Shown piece by piece: positions 56,884 through 64,000 of a stretch of 64,000 bases of DNA (the stretch's first letter is position 1; each line of letters starts with the position of its first letter). Under the pieces are notes generated by a model. That model was not told the DNA's origin. It was given only the letters and a program-made list of their open reading frames with translations, and did no database searches. The position numbers were made by a program, and so were the translations under genes. Source of the stretch: Pseudomonas pohangensis (lineage in GTDB: Bacteria > Pseudomonadota > Gammaproteobacteria > Pseudomonadales > Pseudomonadaceae); contig NZ_LT629785.1 of the NCBI RefSeq assembly GCF_900105995.1, forward strand, positions 1,674,001 through 1,738,000, given 5' to 3'.

Positions 56884-57825
56884 CTAGCGGCGAGTGAATT
56901 CCTCGAAGTGACCCGTTTCCAGTTGTTCCCGCAGAACGGCATCGTAGGTCGGCACCAGCCCTTGCCTGTCGATGTGCTCCACATAGCGGGCCATGGCGCG
57001 CTGGGACGCTTCCACGCCGATGTTGCTCAACACCGCGGCCTGCTCCATCTGCAGGCCTTTGCCCAGTGGCAGACAGCCACCCTCCAGCGTCACCCGTTTG
57101 ATCGCGCTGATGGCCTGCGGTAAAAAACGCGAGAGCCTTTGCGCAATCGCCAGGGTTTGTTCCAGCAGTTGCTCATGGGCAAACACCTGCGTCACCAGAC
57201 CTATTCGCTGCGCCTCTTCGGCCGATATGGCGCGGCCGGTGAGCATCATTTCCAGCGCCCGGGCCCGGCCGATAAGCCGCGTCAACCGCTGCGTGCCACC
57301 CGCCCCCGGCGGAAAGCCAAGCAGCACCTCGACCTGGGACAGGTCAGCAGCACTGGACATGTAGCGCAGGTCACAGGCCATGGCCAGTTCGATCCCGCCA
57401 CCGGCGGTCTGGCCATTGATCGCGGCGATAAAAATGGTGCCGCTGCGACCCATCTTCAACAGCATGTCGTGGAAGCGCAACAGAAACAGCGCGCCGCTGG
57501 CGGGGGTTTTGCCAAGCACACCGCGCATGCCCGGAATGCGCAGGAGTATGCGCAGCAATGCCAGCAGCCATTGCAGTTGCCACTCCCTCAGCGGCGGATA
57601 ACTGCGGGCTTTGTGCAGTATCTCGGCCACATCGAAATGCGCGATAAAGCGATCGGGGCGCTCGCCGGTCAACACCACCACGCCGATGTCCGGGTCCTGA
57701 TCGGCACGCTCAACCAGCGCTTCCAGATCCAGCACCATGGCTTCATTGAGGAAGCCGTGCGGCGGATTGCTCAGTCGCGCCAGCAACACACGACCGCTCT
57801 GCGTGGTTTTGATCGTGCGGTACAT
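56884..57825 (-). CDS. Enoyl-CoA hydratase/isomerase (crotonase) family protein
   Basis: A 313-residue crotonase. The oxyanion-hole segment AAINGQTAGGGIELAMACDLRYM lies near residues 130-152, and GFPPGAGGTQRLTRLIGRARALEMMLTG near 165-195 gives the family core. The catalytic acid positions are not certain by eye, so hydratase and isomerase cannot be told apart. Start at 57825 with GGAG upstream; a longer frame would enter the regulator promoter. It is divergent from the AraC gene, 148 bases between starts, and convergent with the lyase gene. Confidence 0.87.
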   Translation of the reverse strand: MYRTIKTTQSGRVLLARLSNPPHGFLNEAMVLDLEALVERADQDPDIGVVVLTGERPDRFIAHFDVAEILHKARSYPPLREWQLQWLLALLRILLRIPGMRGVLGKTPASGALFLLRFHDMLLKMGRSGTIFIAAINGQTAGGGIELAMACDLRYMSSAADLSQVEVLLGFPPGAGGTQRLTRLIGRARALEMMLTGRAISAEEAQRIGLVTQVFAHEQLLEQTLAIAQRLSRFLPQAISAIKRVTLEGGCLPLGKGLQMEQAAVLSNIGVEASQRAMARYVEHIDRQGLVPTYDAVLREQLETGHFEEFTRR

Positions 57826-57973
57826 GGGGCGGCTCTCCAGTCTGTTCGGTGAAGCGGCAGGCTGCGGGCAAGGTGCCTGTTGCCGGATGGTCACGGCCAT
57901 AGTAGGTTGCCGGACGCGTACGGATTTACCATTGTGCGCAGAAAAACCAACAAATCGCGCAAAGCAGGTGGCT

Positions 57974-58999
57974 ATGCCAAGTGTCTCCCGCAGCAGTGAT
58001 CTGCAGGGCGTTGCCGAACTGATCCGCAGCTACGGGCAGGATCCGGACGCGCTGGCACGCAAGATTGGCCTGGATCCGCTGGCCCTGTATGAAACCGGCA
58101 TCAACATTCCATCCAGTCTGGTCATCAACCTCTATGAAGAGGCCGCGCGCGCCTGCAAGGATCGCTTCTTTGCCCTGAAGCTGGCGCAGATCCAGGGCTG
58201 GGATATTCTCGGGCCGATCTGGCTGATGATCCGCAGTGCAGAAACCGTCAGGGCCGCACTGCAAGCCATCGCCGATCATCTGGAGCTGCACTCCGAGGGC
58301 ATCTCTGCGTACCTGGTCGAGGAAGACCAGCGCACCGCCTTCTGCTATGAAGTCAGGAAGCAGGCCCGGGGCAGCGAGGCGCTGGACCACAGTGAAATCC
58401 AGGTAATCGAACTCGGTCTGGCCATGTCCTGCTACGAACTGCAAGCCATCCTGGGCAATGACTGGCGCCCGCGCTTCACCCAGTTTCGTCACGCCGCCCC
58501 CTACAACACCGAGCCGTTGCAGCAGGTGTTTGGCGAACACATCAGCTTCAACCAGGATCGCAACGCGATTCACCTGTCGGCCCGGGACAGCAGCTATCCG
58601 CTGGCCAATTCGCGACCGGCTTACCGCCAGATATTGCAGCGGGAAATCCGCGCCCGTCTGGGCGATTCGATTCCGTCGGCGTTAAAAGCCGACCGCACGA
58701 TCCGCCTGCTGCTTGACGAGAGCAGGTGCTCCATCGACAAGGTCGCAGCAATCCTCGGCGTCAGCGCCCGGACCTTGCAGTTGCGCCTCAAGGAGGAAGG
58801 CAAAACCTATCAGCAACTGTATGACCGGGCGCGCCTGGAGATCGCCATCCAGTATCTGGAAAACTCCAACCTGCCGATAACCGCGATTGCCGAGCGCCTG
58901 CAGTTTTCCCATACCGGCGCCTTCTCGCGCTTCTTCAAACAGCAAATGGGCTGCCCGCCACGGAGTCTGCTGAAAGGCCGGCGTTCTCCTTCGCCCTGA
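57974..58999 (+). CDS. AraC-family transcriptional regulator (PF12625-type N-terminus)
   Basis: A 341-residue regulator with the arabinose-binding-like N-terminal domain (residues about 15-210: SDLQGVAELIRSYGQDPDALARKIGLDP) found in regulators of fatty-acid or choline-type catabolism, and a C-terminal AraC DNA-binding domain with both helix-turn-helix units (DKVAAILGVSARTLQLRLKEEG and TAIAERLQFSHTGAFSRFFKQQMG). AGGTGG precedes the ATG. It is divergent from the crotonase gene and likely controls it and the genes downstream. Confidence 0.9.
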   Translation: MPSVSRSSDLQGVAELIRSYGQDPDALARKIGLDPLALYETGINIPSSLVINLYEEAARACKDRFFALKLAQIQGWDILGPIWLMIRSAETVRAALQAIADHLELHSEGISAYLVEEDQRTAFCYEVRKQARGSEALDHSEIQVIELGLAMSCYELQAILGNDWRPRFTQFRHAAPYNTEPLQQVFGEHISFNQDRNAIHLSARDSSYPLANSRPAYRQILQREIRARLGDSIPSALKADRTIRLLLDESRCSIDKVAAILGVSARTLQLRLKEEGKTYQQLYDRARLEIAIQYLENSNLPITAIAERLQFSHTGAFSRFFKQQMGCPPRSLLKGRRSPSP

Positions 59000-59238
59000 C
59001 ACCCGCTCCCAGCGGCCCTGGGGCAATCAACCTTGCGTGATCGGATAATTTTCTAGCGCGATCCGGTAACTGTCTGCCCGCCGGGAGAATAGGCTGAAGC
59101 ACTGTCCCGATCCGGGGCAGGCACAGAGGCCCTACCAATTTCATTGCCAGCCGGACACCTTTTCAACCGTGGATACCCGGTTGCTGTATCTGCTGCCCCG
59201 GCTTTTGCAATCACGGCTACAAGGGAGACAGGACTGTT

Positions 59239-60132
59239 ATGCCTATTGCTGAAATTAAAAAGATCTGCCTGATCGGCGCCGGCTCGATTGGCTGCTGGAA
59301 CTCCCTTTTATTTGCCAGCGCCGGTTACCAATGTGTGGTTTATGATCTCTCGGCAGCTGCCCTGGCATCGGCACCGGAACGGCAGAAGTGGCACATCGCC
59401 ATGGCCCAGGGCATGTTCAGCCCCGAGCAGGTGGCGGCGGCGCTGCAGCGCATCAGCTACACCTCGTCGCTGGAAACCGCTCTGCAGGGCGCTGACCTGA
59501 TCAGCGAGTCGGTGCTGGAGAAACTTGAGCTGAAACGCCAGGTGCATCAGCAAATCGAGGCACTGTGTTCACCCGATGCGATTCTGACCACCAACTCGTC
59601 TTCCCTGCTGGTCTCCGAGATCGAGGACGCCGTAGTGCGCCGCAACCGCTTTGCCGCCCTGCATACCAATATGCTCGGCCGCCTGATGGAGGTTGTCCCC
59701 GGCCCGCAAACAGATCCGCAAGTGATCGATATCCTGACCCGATTTATTGTCAGTTGCGACCAGGCCCCGGTGGTCATGCTGAAAGAAAAGGACGGCTATC
59801 TGGCCAACAGCATGCTGTTCTCCTGGTTGAAAACCGCGGTGCTGCTGGTCGCTGACGGCTATGGCACTTTTACCGATGTCGACCGTTCCTGGTGTGCCGG
59901 GCAGAACGCCCCGATCGGCCCGATGGCGCTGGTCGATGGCGTTGGTCTCGATCTGATCATTGATATCTTCGATGCCCAGTTCAGCAAAAGTGCTGACAAA
60001 GACTTCAAACGGGCTGCCGACTTTTTAAGAACCTACCAGGCCCGCGGCTTGCTCGGCATGAAGTCGGGCGAAGGCTTTTACAGCTACCCAGATCCGGCCT
60101 GGCAACAGCCGGGCTTCATCATGGGCCGCTAA
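59239..60132 (+). CDS. 3-hydroxyacyl-CoA dehydrogenase family protein
   Basis: A 297-residue NAD-dependent dehydrogenase. The N-terminal Rossmann motif ICLIGAGSIGCWNSLLFASAG (residues 9-29), ESVLEKLELKRQ near 92, LTTNSSSLLVSE near 117 and LHTNMLGRLMEVVPGPQTD near 140 (a His variant of the usual HFFNP motif) fit the 3-hydroxyacyl-CoA or L-gulonate/carnitine dehydrogenase family. The C-terminal helical domain (180-297) is complete. It follows the AraC gene by about 240 bases with its own GGGAGA site. Substrate chain length unknown. Confidence 0.87.
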   Translation: MPIAEIKKICLIGAGSIGCWNSLLFASAGYQCVVYDLSAAALASAPERQKWHIAMAQGMFSPEQVAAALQRISYTSSLETALQGADLISESVLEKLELKRQVHQQIEALCSPDAILTTNSSSLLVSEIEDAVVRRNRFAALHTNMLGRLMEVVPGPQTDPQVIDILTRFIVSCDQAPVVMLKEKDGYLANSMLFSWLKTAVLLVADGYGTFTDVDRSWCAGQNAPIGPMALVDGVGLDLIIDIFDAQFSKSADKDFKRAADFLRTYQARGLLGMKSGEGFYSYPDPAWQQPGFIMGR

Positions 60133-60178
60133 AACTTCCCGTTATCCGTCAAGCGCAACGCACGACACGCAAAGGAAC

Positions 60179-61822
60179 ATGACCATGCAATCGCAAACAC
60201 GCAGAACAGCTACAAGTCTGGCACTGGCCATTGCCGCCGCGCTGCTCACCGGCAGCCTGGCATCCCTGGCCAACGCCGCGTCAAACACCGGCGTACCGGC
60301 GTCCGTCATCACCCCGGACAAGGTCGAAAGCCGCATCGGCACGCTGGAGTTTGCTGACGGCCAGCCAAGCAAGGCAACCCTGGAAAAGGTCTATGACAAC
60401 CTGGACTTCATCCACGCGTTTCGCGCATTTTCCGACACCCTGCAAGGCGTCAGTGTGCATGCCGTGCGCAAGGGCATCGCCAACGTTGGCGCCAAGGACA
60501 ACGAAGTCCTCGTATTCTCCGAGCTGATGGATTCCAAGTCACTGTTCCTCACGGCCAATGCGGACACCCTGTATGTCATCGGCAGCCTCGACCTTTCCAA
60601 CGGCCCGATGGTCATCGAGGTGCCGCCGCAGGTGCTCGGCACGGTGCAGGATGCCTGGTTCCACTGGGTCATCGACATGGGCATGCCGGGGCCGGATCGC
60701 GGCGAAGGCGGCAAGTACCTGATCGTGCCGCCGGACTATGAGGGCATCCTGCCGGAGGGCGGGTTCAATATCGCGCACTCGAAAACCCTCCATGCGGTCT
60801 GGTTTGCCCGCGCCTTTCTGGAGAATGGCAATGATCCCAAGCCGGTAGTGGCGAGGATCAAGCAGTTCACCAGGGTCTACCCCTACACGCCGGGCGGCCT
60901 GGGCACCCCGATTGCCGAGTTTCTGGCCGGCAAGGCCCCGCTGGCCCCGCTCAAGCCGCCACCGGCAACCGTGTTCCATGAAGGCAGCGGCAAGGCGATG
61001 AATACCCTGCCGCCCAACGACTGGACCTACTTCGAGATGCTCAACGAAATCGTGCAGGCCGAGCCGGCCAGCGCCCTCGACCCGGAGCTTATGGGGCCGA
61101 TTGCGGCCATCGGCATCGTCAAGGGCAAGCCCTTCAAGCCCGATGCACGGATGAAGAAAATACTCAGCGAAGCATTGCAGGTAGCCAACGCGACCTCGCG
61201 CAGCCTGTTCATCAACGGCCGTGATCGCGCCTGGTATTACTACGGTGATGGCAACTGGCAGAACCTGCTGTTTGACACTGGCTACGAGTTCGAGACACCG
61301 ATACCGATGATTACCAAAGAGGGGGTAAAACCCTTCCCGGCAACCGGCTACCGGAAACTCGACGCCCGTGAAGCCTACTTCTATGGCGTGACCGGAATCA
61401 CCCCGGCAATGTCCATGCGCCTGCCCGGCAGCGGCTCGCAATATGTGTGGGCCATGCTCGATGCCGACGGCAATTATTTCGACGGCGCCAGGACCTACAG
61501 GGTGAAACTGCCCAGGGATATTCCGGCGGCGAAATTCTGGTCATTCACCCTCTACGACACCATGACCCGTTCAATGCTCGACACGCCGCAGCGCTTTCCG
61601 CGGGTCGGCAGCCAGAGCTACCCGTTCCCGGCGGCACAAGCGGATGCCGATGGCTCTACCACGGTGTATTTCGCGCCCACGCAACCGGACGGCGTCAAGC
61701 GCGGCAACTGGATCCAGACCATACCCGGCAAGGGCTTCTTCCCCATGCTGCGGCTGTACAGCCCGCTTGAGCCCTTCTTCAGCAAGCAATGGCGGCCGAG
61801 TGAGGTTGAACTGGTGAAGTAA
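60179..61822 (+). CDS. Secreted DUF1254/DUF1214 protein
   Basis: A 547-residue exported protein: signal peptide MTMQSQTRRTATSLALAIAA through ASLANAA (residues 1-35), a DUF1254 domain (about 75-210, with LTANADTLYVIGSLDLSNGP and VQDAWFHWVIDMG) and a C-terminal DUF1214 domain (about 420-530, with FWSFTLYDTMTRSML and YFAPTQPDGVKRGNW). These paired domains are common in soil and marine bacteria and have no assigned activity. It lies 46 bases after the dehydrogenase gene and is likely co-transcribed. Confidence 0.9.
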   Translation: MTMQSQTRRTATSLALAIAAALLTGSLASLANAASNTGVPASVITPDKVESRIGTLEFADGQPSKATLEKVYDNLDFIHAFRAFSDTLQGVSVHAVRKGIANVGAKDNEVLVFSELMDSKSLFLTANADTLYVIGSLDLSNGPMVIEVPPQVLGTVQDAWFHWVIDMGMPGPDRGEGGKYLIVPPDYEGILPEGGFNIAHSKTLHAVWFARAFLENGNDPKPVVARIKQFTRVYPYTPGGLGTPIAEFLAGKAPLAPLKPPPATVFHEGSGKAMNTLPPNDWTYFEMLNEIVQAEPASALDPELMGPIAAIGIVKGKPFKPDARMKKILSEALQVANATSRSLFINGRDRAWYYYGDGNWQNLLFDTGYEFETPIPMITKEGVKPFPATGYRKLDAREAYFYGVTGITPAMSMRLPGSGSQYVWAMLDADGNYFDGARTYRVKLPRDIPAAKFWSFTLYDTMTRSMLDTPQRFPRVGSQSYPFPAAQADADGSTTVYFAPTQPDGVKRGNWIQTIPGKGFFPMLRLYSPLEPFFSKQWRPSEVELVK

Positions 61823-62055
61823 ACCGACGTTTGCGCCAGTGCAACTGGCCAGCTGCCTTTCTCCGCGCAAAAGGCAGCAGCAGGGCTCATGACCTGCACG
61901 CTGACAGTCGTGCACAGGCTAGAATCAGCAGATAGCACATCCCTGAAGGTGCGGGGCAACCTGCACCGGACAGCGGATCCGCATCTGCTCTATTGCCTGC
62001 CGAGGAACTGCATGACTGCCCCAGCCGTTTATTGCCCCGTTGCGCGGTGCCTGCC

Positions 62056-62859
62056 ATGAGCAAGGTCATTCTGGTCACCGGCGCTTCCTATGGATTCGGA
62101 CAGAAAATCGCCGCGCATCTGGCCGCACGCGGTCACCTTGTTTTCGGTACCAGCCGCCGGCAGCTGCTCGATCAGGACAAGGTGCGCATGCTGCAGCTGG
62201 ATGTGACTGACGACGCCTCAGTCAGCAACGCCGTGGCGCAGGTGATCAACGCAGCCGGCCGCCTCGACGTGCTGATCAACAACGCCGGGGTCGGCCTGTG
62301 TGGCGCCGTCGAGGACACCAGTCTGGAAGAAGCGCAGTGGCAGCTGAACACCAACTTCTTCGGTCCGGTGCGCATGATCCGTGCGGTACTGCCGCAGATG
62401 CGCAGCCAGGGCAGCGGTCGCATCATCACCGTCAGTTCGCTGGCCGGCCTGGCCGGCATGCCCTTCCAGCCGTTCTACAGTGCCAGCAAGTACGCCATCG
62501 AAGGACTCAACGAAGCCCTGCGCCTGGAGCTTTCCGGCAGTGGTATCGATGCGACCACGATCAATCCCGGCGATTTCAAAACCGGCTTCACCGATGCCCG
62601 GGTGTTCGCCAGACAGGCCCGCGCCGGCCACAACGCTCATCAGCTGGAGAAGACCCTAGCGATCTATGTGCGTGATGAACAGCAAGGTTCCGGCGCCGAT
62701 CAGGTGGCGCAACTGGCGGTGCGTCTGGTCGAGCAGGCAAAACTGGATGTGCGCTACCCGGTGGGGGCATGGGGCCAGCGCGCCGGCATTTTCGCCAAGC
62801 GCCTGATGCCGGCGCGGCTGTTCGAGCGCCTGATGAAATCCACCTATTCGCTCAAGTAG
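62056..62859 (+). CDS. SDR-family oxidoreductase
   Basis: A 267-residue classical SDR with TGASYGFGQKIAAHL at residues 8-22 (GFG for the usual GIG), INNAGVGLCG near 76, a catalytic Ser in ITVSSLAG near 130 and YSASKYAIEGL near 144. The ATG at 62056 was chosen because the upstream 21 codons encode no conserved residue. It is seven bases upstream of the next gene's start, so the two form an operon. Substrate unknown. Confidence 0.88.
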   Translation: MSKVILVTGASYGFGQKIAAHLAARGHLVFGTSRRQLLDQDKVRMLQLDVTDDASVSNAVAQVINAAGRLDVLINNAGVGLCGAVEDTSLEEAQWQLNTNFFGPVRMIRAVLPQMRSQGSGRIITVSSLAGLAGMPFQPFYSASKYAIEGLNEALRLELSGSGIDATTINPGDFKTGFTDARVFARQARAGHNAHQLEKTLAIYVRDEQQGSGADQVAQLAVRLVEQAKLDVRYPVGAWGQRAGIFAKRLMPARLFERLMKSTYSLK

Positions 62860-62865
62860 TCGCCG

Positions 62866-63894
62866 ATGAAAATGCCTGACCTGCGCCACGCCCCCGCCCT
62901 GCCCGCCGCACACTGGCCGCTGTTCGATGTCTACCCGCAACTGGCAGCGCTGCTGCAGCCGCTGGCGCTGTGCCAGCTGCCTTCACCGGTCGAGGCATTA
63001 CCCGCACTTGGCGAGTACGCGTGGGTCAAGCGCGACGATGGGATTCATCCGCACTACGGCGGCAACAAGATGCGCAAGCTGGAGTTCGTCGCCAGCGAGT
63101 TGCTGCGCAAAGGCGTGCGCCACGTCTACAGCCTGGGCGGCACCGGCACCAACTTCGGGGTAGCTGCAGCCATACTGCTGCAGGAACTGGGGATCGAGCT
63201 GACGCTGTTTTTATTCAGGCAACCGCCCTCGGAACATGTCGAGCACAACCAGCAACTGATGCGGCAACACGGCGCGCACCTGCATACCTTCGACAGTCTG
63301 GGCGCCGCCGCGCTGAGCTGGCAGCTGCACCCGCGCCGGCTCGATCCGCGCTGTTATTTCCTGGCTGCCGGCGCATCCAGCCCGGTGGCGACCTTTGCCT
63401 ACATCAACGCGGCCTTTGAACTGCGCGAGCAGATCCAGGCCGGCAATTGCCCGCTGCCGGCACAGATCATCCTGCCGGTAGGCAGTTCCGCAACCCTGGC
63501 CGGGCTGACGCTCGGCTGTGCGCTGGCCGGCCTTGAGACACAGGTGATCGGCGTGCGCGTGGCCCCGGAAAAACTCGGTTTCATTGACATCTGCACCCCG
63601 GCGGTCAGTCGCAAGATGATGCTCAGCGCCGCGCGCCTGCTGGAAAAGCACGGCCACCCGGGGGGCAGCATCAAGGTGCCCGAGCCGATCCTGGTTTCCG
63701 ACTGGTTTGCGCCCGGTTACGGCTGTTCAACAGCAGCCACCGAAGCCGCCATCCGCCGCGGCATGGCGGCCGGTCTGACGCTGGACGCCACTTACAGCGG
63801 CAAGGCATTCGGCGAGTATCTCAAGCGCTTGCAATCCGGCGCAGCGCCTTTGCTGTTCTGGGCCACGCTGAATTCGCAGCCGGCACAGGGCTAG
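62866..63894 (+). CDS. D-cysteine desulfhydrase / ACC deaminase family PLP enzyme
   Basis: A 342-residue fold-type II PLP protein. YAWVKRDDGIHPHYGGNKMRKLEF near residues 49-72 contains the PLP Lys in GGNKMRK, and LGGTGTNFGVAAA near 90 and ILPVGSSATLAGLTLG near 200 are the phosphate and glycine loops. Members cleave D-cysteine or ACC; the specificity residues cannot be assigned. It is translated directly after the SDR gene, separated by six bases. Confidence 0.87.
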   Translation: MKMPDLRHAPALPAAHWPLFDVYPQLAALLQPLALCQLPSPVEALPALGEYAWVKRDDGIHPHYGGNKMRKLEFVASELLRKGVRHVYSLGGTGTNFGVAAAILLQELGIELTLFLFRQPPSEHVEHNQQLMRQHGAHLHTFDSLGAAALSWQLHPRRLDPRCYFLAAGASSPVATFAYINAAFELREQIQAGNCPLPAQIILPVGSSATLAGLTLGCALAGLETQVIGVRVAPEKLGFIDICTPAVSRKMMLSAARLLEKHGHPGGSIKVPEPILVSDWFAPGYGCSTAATEAAIRRGMAAGLTLDATYSGKAFGEYLKRLQSGAAPLLFWATLNSQPAQG

Positions 63895-64000
63895 TGGCTT
63901 TGCGACTGCTGGCGCAAGCGGTTCGCCGAGTTGCCCGCCACAGTAACCCTGGGGGCACTGCGCCTGCTCTGGCGTCGGCTGAGGATCTTGCCCGCAGCTT
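63895..64000. other. Window end, no feature
   Basis: The last 106 bases after the desulfhydrase-like gene show no start codon with a ribosome site and no hairpin. Confidence 0.5.

Overview
The window is about 60% G+C, densely coded, and looks like chromosome from a Pseudomonadaceae gammaproteobacterium. Three blocks reproduce Pseudomonas gene order. The first is queF, a YadGH-type ABC transporter, a PA2817-like gene, tRNA-Gly/tRNA-Glu, gpx-ospR, msrB, alaA and htpX. The second is a CysI-type reductase followed by a DUF934 gene. The third is a double cbb3 oxidase operon followed by ccoG-ccoH-ccoI-ccoS, a TauE-like gene, hemN, anr and apt. A marine Halopseudomonas-type relative is plausible, but that is inference from gene content only.

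Layout. 1-9.3 kb: housekeeping and oxidative-stress genes (ABC export, peroxidase/MarR pair, MsrB, AlaA, HtpX, a YpfJ metallopeptidase) and a shrunken SDR remnant. 9.5-13 kb: siroheme sulfite/nitrite reductase with its DUF934 partner, ThpR and an alpha/beta hydrolase. 13-25.4 kb: two tandem ccoNOQP operons plus the assembly and copper-loading genes. 25.5-28.5 kb: hemN, anr and apt, with a perfect Anr box before hemN. 28.6-37.2 kb: SDR, beta-lactamase-fold hydrolase, Pat-type acetyltransferase, DUF3313 lipoprotein, YedK and a MASE1-GGDEF cyclase. 37.2-38.7 kb: decayed DNA with an IS481-type fragment, an NmrA fragment, a REP-like palindrome pair and an SDR C-terminal stub. 38.7-45 kb: saccharopine-dehydrogenase-like protein, acyl-CoA dehydrogenase and SDR, divergent from a large MalT-like LuxR (LAL) regulator. 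45.4-50.7 kb: a cluster of cytochrome c, Tat-exported FAD oxidase, Tat-exported PLP enzyme, two small membrane proteins and a DAO-type oxidase. 50.7-54.7 kb: an accessory island with three copies of a 115-bp MITE-like repeat, an A+T-richer amidohydrolase cassette, two broken genes and a structured non-coding stretch. 54.7-63.9 kb: DedA coupled to a sphingosine-phosphate-lyase-like enzyme, then a crotonase, an AraC regulator, a 3-hydroxyacyl-CoA dehydrogenase, a DUF1254 protein, an SDR and a D-cysteine-desulfhydrase-like enzyme.

How the parts fit together. The cco/ccoGHIS/hemN/anr block is a complete low-oxygen respiration module: the oxidase subunits, copper import and assembly, oxygen-independent haem synthesis and the oxygen sensor. 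The two cco copies share an 844-bp tract with one mismatch, which points to recent gene conversion. The most novel-looking items are the 45.4-50.7 kb periplasmic redox/PLP cluster, the motif shared by two promoters beside the LAL regulator, the MITE-bounded amidohydrolase cassette, and the DedA/lyase pair with its lipid-type neighbours. No CRISPR array, prophage or complete transposase gene was seen.
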